Shown here: positions 28,301 through 36,124 of the stretch, in pieces | Position numbering within the stretch: position 1 is the stretch's first letter | Layout of the letters: every line of letters begins with the position of its first letter | Source: Lachancea mirantina | Lineage: Eukaryota > Ascomycota > Saccharomycetes > Saccharomycetales > Saccharomycetaceae | Assembly: GCA_900074745.1 (NCBI GenBank) | Contig: LT598465.1 | Coordinates: 806,001-870,000 of the forward strand | Direction of reading: 5' to 3' | Length of the DNA: 64,000 nt | Notes under the pieces: model-generated | The model's input: only the letters and a program-made list of their open reading frames with translations | Databases searched by the model: none | What the model was told of the DNA's origin: nothing | Position numbers and translations under genes: made by a program

Positions 28301-29654
28301 ATACAATGGCGAGGAGCGCTACATTATGAAAAGTAGCTACGAAGGGAGTAACAAATATGTCAAGACTTTTTTGAATTCGATACCAATACTGCCTGCTTTG
28401 AAAGAATATCCTGAATTCAGTTCAAGTTACTTAGGGGCTAGAAGGGATTTCTCACAGCTAACAATTGATGGGGGTTTTAGCCTGAGTGGTAAGTTTTTGG
28501 CAAGTTGTCTTGTCGGTCAAAGGACTTCCGCGATAAAGGGCCTGATAAGCCTCGAGTCTTCCTTTGTTTCTGGAACGGATCAGGGAATGATCGAACTTTG
28601 GGACCTTGATCAGATTTGCAGCGGGAAATCCTTCTCCTCCGCTCAGTCACTTGATCTTGGTTCTTCCATAACAGACTTACAATTACTAGAGGGATTCAAC
28701 ATATTTGTCGTGTCCTTGAGAGATGGAAGGGTTCTTGTTGTGAAAATCATAACCAAAAGAGCTCAAAAACTGGATGACAAACCCGACTTTGAAGTGATCA
28801 GGTCATTTAATTTACCAGAAAAGTCAACCTATGCTATCAAATTGACTGTTAATGCCGATGAGAAAAACCAGTGGATAACATTATTCACAAACACATCGAA
28901 CATGCTGATCCTGGATTTAAGAACAATGGGTGTCATCAAGAAATTCGAAAATAACGCTGCTCATGGTGCAGTGATCACAGGTGCTTTGAGCGACGATTTG
29001 GTTTGTTTAGCCGTGGGTACGTCTAAAGGGTTTATTGATGCCTGGGACGTTAGGTTCGGTGTAATGGTGCACAGTTGGACATTTGCCGATAGTGCACCCG
29101 TTACGCAGTTGGAGTTTTGCCCACCAATATTCAAAAAAAGCGAAAGAAACTTGATCGTAATCGGAGGTTCAAGTCACACACTTTTCTCCATTTGGGATTA
29201 CTCTAAATTGGTTTGTCGCCACATCTGTTCCAGCTCCAGTGTTCCGCCGGTTATAGACGATTTCGTGGCCACCAAAGAGCCCAGAATAAATCAAGAAAAC
29301 GAGGAGCCTCAAGCAACTGGCAGTGGTGTCAGTACTCTATTAGTCTTAGGACGCAATATCTTCATTTCTCAAACCAACACGAGCGAGATTCTAGCTTTCA
29401 ATCTGAAGGAGAAAGCTGTCAAACATATAGGTCAAGGAACAAGTGGGAGTGATATCGTTCTGGAAACAACACAACTCACGGCGAATATTAGTATTTTTAA
29501 TCTTCGCGATGCGGGAGCGGGGACTACAAGCTCAAAAAAAGTACAGAATCGATTTCATGCCGACCTTGTTAACGGCTTGTCACTAATAACCAAGGATCAA
29601 GGTCAGTATCTGATATCGGCTGACAATTCTGGGATGATAAACATCTTCTCTTAA
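25380..29654 (+). CDS. VPS15: Vps15 regulatory pseudokinase of the Vps34 PI 3-kinase complex
   Basis: Membrane-anchored regulator of the Vps34 phosphatidylinositol 3-kinase in autophagy and vacuolar sorting. The predicted protein has 1424 aa (S. cerevisiae 1454). It begins MGADLS, an N-myristoylation signal. The kinase-like domain (about 25-300) has VVHGDLKTEN in place of HRD and LTDFSSF in place of DFG, as in the family. Central HEAT-type helical repeats run from about 430 to 800 (for example GREKTNDIILSHMITYLNDK and ILPLLVQTITDSEELVV). The C-terminal WD40 propeller starts near residue 1080 and ends with ISADNSGMINIFS. It is the YBR097W homolog. Confidence 0.97.
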   Translation: MGADLSLLAHTAPSIAISSYVDVLEEVHYVSQLNSSRFLKTCKALDPHGEVIIKVFIKPTDDYNLEQVVRSVQTQTSKLADIPCVLNYGKILETDRAGYLIRQHLRRNLYDRLSSRPFLELIELKFMVFQFLQALKAIHSVDVVHGDLKTENLMLTSWNWLVLTDFSSFLKPTYLPEDNPGEFSFYFDTSQRRSCYIAPERFNTKLYKEGKRSRTLPSQKMDIFSAGCCIAELFSEGYSIFDLSQLFKYKTGEYDPREFLDRHLENDQIQNLVLSMIALNPKNRPSAADLLERYRGNLFPESFYKFFYDYVKDLTIVASGILPKTRQSEMQALNGRAQDIDKMVEKIYGDFGKICATLHYPLEIVSKPIPPSRLFGNFLNIPSTGVIALQPFNPDVESSASESALLHISLLSHAMRNVVKLRTRLRCLELLAAFSLFVSDANKLDRVVPFIISMFNDNTQAIQGQAIHVLTQVLGTVTKPTSLNANVFTDYILPRFKKLLHVSKNNTYVRMLFAADLGEICRAASKFQKAGYLSKENDQLNGSAGIQHRRLIKDFEEIIVALLTDNETNVRMALLSDLLPICHLFGREKTNDIILSHMITYLNDKNSSLRRMLIETITSVAILMGPITLDQYILPLLVQTITDSEELVVTSVLQSITALCKVGLIRKKYFLDIAEIVSTLLLHPNAWIRQFSLLFLIEISQKLHIAEVYCLLYPIIKPFFDTEVELTWECMLSSCKKPISRAVYNLLCTWSLRAGNSFFWRQEPTKKMDAFGNPNIIFISKDSSSKNYGLNRGNAELRGIRKHAENHDYLLTNEDKNWIEKLKTVGLVEGEFWKIAAMRPYVYRVSRMIARRPDVTASQNETTDFNLSELAIGPSVSNKLPQNVFFDAVFPLSSDSAKESAHLILKKKLQSTPSPAPNSTSAALSRPVEAHGSLILASRATSTITSCLNNIYVQLEPSSLSRANGNNTSLIDPKYNGEERYIMKSSYEGSNKYVKTFLNSIPILPALKEYPEFSSSYLGARRDFSQLTIDGGFSLSGKFLASCLVGQRTSAIKGLISLESSFVSGTDQGMIELWDLDQICSGKSFSSAQSLDLGSSITDLQLLEGFNIFVVSLRDGRVLVVKIITKRAQKLDDKPDFEVIRSFNLPEKSTYAIKLTVNADEKNQWITLFTNTSNMLILDLRTMGVIKKFENNAAHGAVITGALSDDLVCLAVGTSKGFIDAWDVRFGVMVHSWTFADSAPVTQLEFCPPIFKKSERNLIVIGGSSHTLFSIWDYSKLVCRHICSSSSVPPVIDDFVATKEPRINQENEEPQATGSGVSTLLVLGRNIFISQTNTSEILAFNLKEKAVKHIGQGTSGSDIVLETTQLTANISIFNLRDAGAGTTSSKKVQNRFHADLVNGLSLITKDQGQYLISADNSGMINIFS

Positions 29655-29758
29655 GTATTGAAGACATAGATCGTATCACACTATTTGCATGAATCTAGAT
29701 TTAAGAGTTAAGAAACCGTAACAATAAACATCAATGGACATTAAACTGGCAGGAACCA

Positions 29759-32700
29759 ATGAACAAGCTAGGTGTCCCAGTTGCCCGAAGAAGGGGTCTC
29801 TCGGTCAATGAATTCACCGACGATGAGAGGCGGGCAATGAACAATGCTTTAGACAATTTGAAGGACGACATGAACCTTGTTGAGACAAGATGGAATAAAA
29901 TCTTACATGAAAATACGAACCCTTTAGAACTTGCATTATCACTTCTTGATGATACATCGGTCGGGTTAGGTCACAGACTAGACGAATTCAAAACGCTTCA
30001 GTCAAAAGTTGCGTCCGACTTGCAACAAGCGGCTAACGAGCACTATCAGGCGTTTAATTCTAGCATTGCCTCTTATGAGCAAACAGTGGAGCTGATTAAC
30101 GTATCTCAGCACAATATAACATCAATTCGTAACAAATTTGACGAATCGCTTGTCAAGTTCAACAGTTCTAAGGACTCGCTAGGCGAATTGAATGAGAGTT
30201 CAATGCGATACACTAGTATGATTGAAGTTATAGACTCCTTAGAACGACTGGTGGCTATTCCAGCCTTAATTGAAGAAAAAACTCGAGAAAAGTCGTTTGA
30301 TGAAGCCAAAGATGCTCTTTTACAGGTTCATGAACTAGACCGCAAATACAACATCTGGAGTATGCCCTGTTTACAGGCGATCAAGCAGCAAGTCAATTCC
30401 TATAATGATTCCCTCTTTGAAACGATCATGGAGGAGATAAATGACCTTATTTACTCAAAGAGACTAACTTCTGCTGTTGCTCATAAGAGCAATACCAAGT
30501 CGAATGAAGAAGCTTTCAGCGTGGAAAACTATCTATCCAGCATTGTCAATATAGATATTGGAGACCAAGCAAGAACCTTGAATTCAAGTCTTTTCGATTT
30601 TTTGAAAAAGCTTGGAAAACAAGCTTCATCTGAAAATGCCAGCGCTAAGATGCACGACGAAGATTCAGATTATAGTCGACTTTTCAATTTGTTAAGAACA
30701 CTTAATGATTTGAATAAACTTCGTCCTGCCACGAAGAGCATTCTGGAGCGCACAAGAGAAGAAATTCACACCATTGTCAAGAAAACGTCAGAAGAGATTC
30801 GAGAAAACCATCCTTCTCTCTTAAAAATGGCCGTGACCATGGATTATAACAATGATTATGGACTTTTTGGTCAAAATGCCGTGTCTGCTATGATTAGGAA
30901 TTTTTTTTGGAGCATTTTTACTAAGCTTTCATTTGCAGTGCAAGCGCATAGAGCAGTCTACGAAATCATACGGTTTTTCAGTCCACCCTCACTGGGAGTA
31001 GAACATTATGATTTTGAAAAAATCTGGCATCAGACTTTGATAGAAATCAAAACACTTTTCATTAACTACACATGTCCACCTTCTATTTTCAGAGCTGGGT
31101 CTCCTCACGGCCTGACCTTTTCTAATGGCAGCCAGGCAGATACGAAACAAGCAGAAAGAACAATGTACTTTTCCCTTCAAAGCAATATTAGCGATACATC
31201 TGCAGCTCAAGACCATGCAAATGTGTTAAAAAACATGCTGAAAGAACTGTTTCCTGGTTTTTCTGCCTCTACGTCCATTGAGCCAAACTCAATCTTCCTA
31301 GAGGAAGAACACTTAGAGCAGGAAGAGACACTCATACCCGCAAATGTTTTCAATGTTGTTCTTCTGTTAGAACCTTTTTTGCTCTATATTCAAGGAACCA
31401 TGAATGCGATACCAAATGTGGAACAGGATATACAATCACCGGTGGACTTTTTCGGGGAGTGTATGTTAGGAATATTTGTTCCATGCTTAGAAAGAACTCT
31501 CAAGTTTTATTTTAGTCGCGATGTCGATACTGCTGATGCATACTCTTTAGTTACAATAGCAGAGCAACAATCGATTTACAAGTCAGCATTTGAGTTCAAA
31601 AAGTTGTTTTTCAAAATCCTTTATCTCATGAACACAACTCATACCTACCGAAAACCTATTTCAAGGATACTTTTGTTGATACTAGACCAATTTCATCTGC
31701 ATTTCAGCAAGACTTTTGAAAATGTGATGAGAAAAGGACGCAATCGCTTCGACAGATACATCGCCAGTGTCTGGATGCGGAATAAAAAATTACTTCAAAC
31801 AACTGAAAACATCATTAACGGAAACGCCGCTTTAATCCCTAACGAGACAAGCGAATTATTTATCAATTGTCCTGAGTTTTACGTCGAAAACAAAGGTATT
31901 TCAAGGCAAGATTTTCTTACTAGCGCGACATTAGGTTCTCTGATTACTTTAGGCACCACCGTAACGTGGATCAACGAATGGCTGCCGCGTTTGAGAAAAC
32001 AAACAGAGCCTGTTACTTTTGACGCTCGCGCTATTAGTGCTGACGAACTAAGAGCTCAATGGTCCATTTTTGAGGTGTCTGAATTCGACAATTATGAGCA
32101 GATGTCGAATCTCAAATTTTCTCTAAATGGAGAAGCATTAACCCATTTTGATAAGCTTATTTCTGGCTTCAAATCGATTGAGACTAGCGTTCTTTCTACT
32201 CTGCGCTACGACATTAGAGCGCGTACAATTCATTTCATCAGTCATTTCTTTCAAACTTCAAGTTGGAATCCTGATGTGGTCAGCGTTGAACTTGATGAAA
32301 ACATCGCAGTTCTCACTTCAGAACTGAGCACAATGGAAAATCGTTATCGCGAAGGCCTTACGAAAAACCAAGTAGGGATGATTTTCTCCGGGTTGCCGGA
32401 TGTTTTGAGCTATGCCTTTATCAAAGGCTCGCGATCAATACCTGTCCTCACCCAAATCGGCGTTAAAAGAATTTTGAGAAACATTAACGTGTTACAGCAT
32501 GCATTCAGAAACATCATTGAAACATCGACCGACAATGACATGTCATCTGCAGTCAGCTACTTTCAATTGTGTCTTTCCAATGAAAAAGTCGTCATCGAAA
32601 TGGCAAATTCGGGGAAGCTTAGCGAGTACTCCGCCGAAGACATCAAGAACATAATAAGGCTACAATTTAGTGAGGAAATGAGTCGTGCTGTGAGGCGACA

Positions 32701-32782
32701 AGGAAGCATGGGGAGAATGCCCTCCACTTCTGCAAATAAACGTCTATCAGAGGCGCTAGCTCGCCTGAAACTCAAGATCTAA
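29759..32782 (+). CDS. SEC8: Exocyst subunit Sec8
   Basis: Core subunit of the exocyst, which tethers secretory vesicles at sites of polarised growth. The predicted protein has 1007 aa (S. cerevisiae 1065). It is almost entirely helical. The N-terminal Sec8_exocyst coiled-coil region covers about 20-190 (LKDDMNLVETRWNKIL, then LVAIPALIEEK), followed by CorEx-type helical bundles. Conserved points include KLRPATKSILERTREEIH in the middle and a terminal LRLQ/SEEMSRAVRRQG-like helix. The start ATG lies in an A-rich context. The gene follows VPS15 by 104 bp on the same strand. It is the YPR055W homolog; its partner EXO84 is also in this window. Confidence 0.95.
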   Translation: MNKLGVPVARRRGLSVNEFTDDERRAMNNALDNLKDDMNLVETRWNKILHENTNPLELALSLLDDTSVGLGHRLDEFKTLQSKVASDLQQAANEHYQAFNSSIASYEQTVELINVSQHNITSIRNKFDESLVKFNSSKDSLGELNESSMRYTSMIEVIDSLERLVAIPALIEEKTREKSFDEAKDALLQVHELDRKYNIWSMPCLQAIKQQVNSYNDSLFETIMEEINDLIYSKRLTSAVAHKSNTKSNEEAFSVENYLSSIVNIDIGDQARTLNSSLFDFLKKLGKQASSENASAKMHDEDSDYSRLFNLLRTLNDLNKLRPATKSILERTREEIHTIVKKTSEEIRENHPSLLKMAVTMDYNNDYGLFGQNAVSAMIRNFFWSIFTKLSFAVQAHRAVYEIIRFFSPPSLGVEHYDFEKIWHQTLIEIKTLFINYTCPPSIFRAGSPHGLTFSNGSQADTKQAERTMYFSLQSNISDTSAAQDHANVLKNMLKELFPGFSASTSIEPNSIFLEEEHLEQEETLIPANVFNVVLLLEPFLLYIQGTMNAIPNVEQDIQSPVDFFGECMLGIFVPCLERTLKFYFSRDVDTADAYSLVTIAEQQSIYKSAFEFKKLFFKILYLMNTTHTYRKPISRILLLILDQFHLHFSKTFENVMRKGRNRFDRYIASVWMRNKKLLQTTENIINGNAALIPNETSELFINCPEFYVENKGISRQDFLTSATLGSLITLGTTVTWINEWLPRLRKQTEPVTFDARAISADELRAQWSIFEVSEFDNYEQMSNLKFSLNGEALTHFDKLISGFKSIETSVLSTLRYDIRARTIHFISHFFQTSSWNPDVVSVELDENIAVLTSELSTMENRYREGLTKNQVGMIFSGLPDVLSYAFIKGSRSIPVLTQIGVKRILRNINVLQHAFRNIIETSTDNDMSSAVSYFQLCLSNEKVVIEMANSGKLSEYSAEDIKNIIRLQFSEEMSRAVRRQGSMGRMPSTSANKRLSEALARLKLKI

Positions 32783-32802
32783 TAAATATACAACGAGAGT
32801 GT

Positions 32803-32808
32803 CACGTG
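32803..32808. promoter_or_regulatory. CACGTG E-box upstream of MMS4
   Basis: The core lies in GTCACGTGAC, about 125 bp before the MMS4 ATG. It matches the Cbf1 consensus. Confidence 0.5.
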
Positions 32809-32931
32809 ACCTTGTCGAGTTTTCTCAGTTCAATAGTTTGAATAGGATGTTTAGATCAACTAATAAGTAATCAGACCATCTCTAGATGGGGCTCACCGCT
32901 AAGCGATTGTTGTGATGATAACTGTTATAAG

Positions 32932-34803
32932 ATGTCATCATTGGAGCTAATCGAAGTTTGCCGAAAGGAGTCGTCTAGATGCAAACAAGAGGGATCTGTA
33001 AATGAAGTTATTGAACTTATATCAGAAGGTGATAGCATCTTGTCAAAAAAGGAGAAACGCGCCAATCAGTATCCGTCATCGCCAACACCCCATCCCATTT
33101 CAAGTCCAAGCGAGATTCACAATGAAAGATTCGAAAATTCATGCCACTTAGACTCAGAGAAACTGTTAGGTGGTTTTCAGAATGACACTAGCTTGGATCT
33201 ATTATCAACTGCAGCCGCGAATCAACATGAATTGTTGGATAATGGAAACGACACTGGGGAATTAGAACCGTTGAAATATTCTAGCGTCAACGAATCTGTT
33301 CGCAAAAAACCAAAAGCCAGAGATCAAAGCTCAATGCTGAACGAGTTACTCGGGGACAACATGTCATCCTCTGAAATTAGTATATCTAATCTGAGTAACA
33401 CTGTTCATCAAGGGAGTCCCTTAAACATGAAGAAAATTGCATCTAAATGGCTTCAGACTAAAAACCCCGGTTCTAGTACCTTCGAAGATCCACCAACGCC
33501 AGTGCCTGAGAAGACCTTGTTTGTAAGCCAAAAAGATGGAGATCTTTCTGCGATAGAGGAGAGTTCACAGGTTGACATTATGACAAATGGGAAAAGTGGC
33601 GCTTTGAAGATTGACCTTGATAACAGTTCGAATTTTGCGAAACCTGCGTCTGTTGTAAATTCAAACCTGGCTACTTGCATAAACAGAAACAACTTAATTA
33701 TTGGATGTGGTAAGAAAGTGCGAGCGCACATTAATTTCGAAGCTCCCGAGAAAGGTTATCTTTTAGATAAATTCATTTTGAACTCACGAGCATTTACAGA
33801 GGACGAGGCCAAACGGGAAGTCTCGCAGGCCCTAGCTAACTCGAGCTTGAAAAGAGAATTCAACTTAGTCAACAAGATTTTGAAAGACCCTGTCGCTCTT
33901 AGAGAAGAATTGCTTATTGATATGGATGAAAATCTTCTAAACGATATCAAGGGCAAAGGGTTGGATCTCAAGGAGGTTCTTGAGCCTACGGAAATTATTC
34001 ACCTCCATAGTCATAGACCTTTACTGAAAATATTGCGACGATGCAAATCAGTATATGACGCCAATCGAGACTTGTTTTATCCTCGGGAACCAACCATAAA
34101 GAAAGAGAAAGTAAGCATTTTGCTATATGATGCTTTAGAATTTTTTTCCATGCTAAAATCACAGGATTATGAACTAAAATTTACGTTTGAAAGTTTTGGG
34201 ATTCAGGACGACACCAAAATAATATTACTCAATGATTATACATCTCTTGAGAGAGGTTTACAAAATTTAGAGGACAAGCGATATCGTGATCGTATACAGG
34301 ACTCATTGGGCTCTCAATCGACCGCTTCACAGAACAGGCGCCAGAGTAAAAAGGCTCGTGAACTGGAAGAAATTGGCGTTAAATCGAACGAACTAACATT
34401 TATTTCAGAAAAGATTGCATTGCAAGAAGATGTCCGCATCTTCCTGTTTGGATCAACGCAAGCTCTTGGGTTGTGGCTTAAAAGCCTGATACCTGTGGTT
34501 AGTAGAATACGCTACGATCCCCAAATAAGACATTTGGATTGGTCACACATTAATGTCAAATCTGCACAGACACCCCAAGAAGTGGTGAGTGGTACCTTAG
34601 AGCAATTGAACAAAATGACAAACCTGCGTGCCCGAAGGGTATCAAGCTTTTATCAATCATTTCAGTCATTATACAAAGATATCACGAAAGGCTTCATAAT
34701 GAGCGGCGACGACGGTCAGCCTATGATGCCAAAGAATGCTGAAAGAGCAATGGTTACCTTACTTACTTCAGATGACCCTGACGAACTCATTTATGTAGAT
34801 TGA
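32932..34803 (+). CDS. MMS4: Mus81-Mms4 endonuclease non-catalytic subunit
   Basis: Regulatory subunit (Eme1 in other eukaryotes) of the Mus81 structure-selective nuclease that resolves recombination and replication intermediates. The predicted protein has 623 aa (S. cerevisiae 691). The N-terminal half is polar and Ser-rich with SP/TP sites (for example SSPTPHPISSPSE), consistent with the cell-cycle phosphorylation known for Mms4. The C-terminal half has the degenerate ERCC4-type nuclease fold (KVSILLYDALEFFSML, KIILLNDYTSLERGL) without the GDxnERKxxxD catalytic motif, followed by the helix-hairpin-helix region. It is recognised by overall pattern and by position (YBR098W); sequence conservation is modest. 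Confidence 0.9.
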   Translation: MSSLELIEVCRKESSRCKQEGSVNEVIELISEGDSILSKKEKRANQYPSSPTPHPISSPSEIHNERFENSCHLDSEKLLGGFQNDTSLDLLSTAAANQHELLDNGNDTGELEPLKYSSVNESVRKKPKARDQSSMLNELLGDNMSSSEISISNLSNTVHQGSPLNMKKIASKWLQTKNPGSSTFEDPPTPVPEKTLFVSQKDGDLSAIEESSQVDIMTNGKSGALKIDLDNSSNFAKPASVVNSNLATCINRNNLIIGCGKKVRAHINFEAPEKGYLLDKFILNSRAFTEDEAKREVSQALANSSLKREFNLVNKILKDPVALREELLIDMDENLLNDIKGKGLDLKEVLEPTEIIHLHSHRPLLKILRRCKSVYDANRDLFYPREPTIKKEKVSILLYDALEFFSMLKSQDYELKFTFESFGIQDDTKIILLNDYTSLERGLQNLEDKRYRDRIQDSLGSQSTASQNRRQSKKARELEEIGVKSNELTFISEKIALQEDVRIFLFGSTQALGLWLKSLIPVVSRIRYDPQIRHLDWSHINVKSAQTPQEVVSGTLEQLNKMTNLRARRVSSFYQSFQSLYKDITKGFIMSGDDGQPMMPKNAERAMVTLLTSDDPDELIYVD

Positions 34804-34962
34804 AAAGCACAAGCGCAAATGGCCAAATAGGTAAATCGATATTTGAATTAATTTATTGGGCCACCATCTTCGACGCGCGAACTTCTCTGATGAAAGCCAT
34901 TTTCAAAAAAGAGCTAGATAATAATGTTAATATGATGATTCAAAACCTACCTCTTTTTTATG

Positions 34963-35829
34963 CTATAATACATGCTTTACCGTCAAAAAATCATCTTCAT
35001 TAATTTGCTCACGCAAAGGCTCAATTGCCATTAGACCACGTTTGAGAATGGATAACTCTTCCTCGTTGAACTTGGCCCCAGCAGCAATCAGGATAGCCGA
35101 AAATTGAAGAACGCGGTCTACCACATAAATATAGCTATCACTTCTAAGGAGCGCTAAAACGTTGTGAATAATCCTTTCTTGGCGCAAAATGTCGACGAAC
35201 TCTTGGTTTATATGAGCTGCACTCAAAATTGCAGTTAAAAATGCCAAAACTCTGACCTGGAGTTTCTCTGATGTGCCGGAGTTTTGTAAAACGGGCGCTA
35301 CAAGGTCGAGTCCATGTAGGTTTTCGAATTTAGCCAGGCCAGAAGGGTTATGCCTTACTAAATTAGACAGGGCATAAAACGCTTTGCACCTAGGTTGCTC
35401 GTTTTCATTATCTTGCTTAGCAATATCAACGATGCGTGCTAATCCCTTAGGATACGACAAAAAATTGTCTTGTGAAGTTTTATTGTTCTGTACAGCAGTA
35501 CCAATTATTGACAAAGCGAAAGATCGTAGTTCACTTTCATTGGAGTCCATAATATCTATAATTGGTTCCCATAATTTCAAATTCTCGATATTGTTGGCAT
35601 GATCCAAATTTTCGATCAGCATCTCAAAATTGTCACAAGCAGTGAGTTTGGCATCCAACGTTGCTTCCGGATTCAATATAACCGTAATGGCTTGTTTCAT
35701 CAAGGCGGGCTCATCTGGACCCCCCTGAAACAATTCTTTCAGTAATTTGGAATCAGGCTGGCCAACTCTTTCAATAGCTTCTTTGTCGCCTTGTGAATTG
35801 GCAATGGACCAATGCAACAACTTTTCCAT
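34963..35829 (-). CDS. FES1: Hsp70 nucleotide exchange factor Fes1
   Basis: Cytosolic armadillo-type exchange factor (HspBP1 family) that releases ADP from Ssa Hsp70s. The 288 aa (S. cerevisiae 290) align from MEKLLHWSIANSQGDKEAIE through NFEMLIENLDHANNIENLKLWEP, LSIIGTAVQNN and KAFYALSNLVRH to the terminal NEDDFLTVKHVL. The protein is all helical armadillo repeats. The start is unambiguous. A perfect three-unit heat-shock element lies about 150 bp upstream of the ATG. It is the YBR101C homolog and is convergent with MMS4. Confidence 0.97.
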   Translation of the reverse strand: MEKLLHWSIANSQGDKEAIERVGQPDSKLLKELFQGGPDEPALMKQAITVILNPEATLDAKLTACDNFEMLIENLDHANNIENLKLWEPIIDIMDSNESELRSFALSIIGTAVQNNKTSQDNFLSYPKGLARIVDIAKQDNENEQPRCKAFYALSNLVRHNPSGLAKFENLHGLDLVAPVLQNSGTSEKLQVRVLAFLTAILSAAHINQEFVDILRQERIIHNVLALLRSDSYIYVVDRVLQFSAILIAAGAKFNEEELSILKRGLMAIEPLREQINEDDFLTVKHVL

Positions 35830-35978
35830 TTTTCCTTCGAAAATCTCTCAAACGGGATTTAAAGAATACTTAGGATTGGTCGGTAAGACGCTGGTATTGG
35901 GTACGGTAACGGACGCTTCTCAATTTGCTTTCCTCATATAGATTTCCAGTTTATTATCACAGTATTTGATGGTCGAAG

Positions 35979-35991
35979 TTCCAGAAACTTC
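35979..35991 (-). promoter_or_regulatory. Heat-shock element upstream of FES1
   Basis: TTC, GAA and TTC triplets, each separated by two bases (TTCcaGAAacTTC), form a perfect Hsf1-type element between the divergent FES1 (150 bp away) and Ufd1-like (134 bp away) genes. FES1 is heat-inducible through Hsf1 in S. cerevisiae, so control of FES1 is the natural reading. Confidence 0.75.
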
Positions 35992-36124
35992 TGGCAAAAA
36001 CCCTTTCGTATAGAAAGATGTGTAAACCAATCATCGATCTCACCAATGGACTTTTAATAAGTATTACAATGAGCGCCACTTGTAAGGCTTGTTACATTTG
36101 AGATGAGTTTTTTAGTGAAATATT

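Noticed and set aside
34494-34505. TACTAAC on the minus strand inside MMS4
   Set aside because: It lies within coding sequence of the opposite strand and has no donor or exon context.
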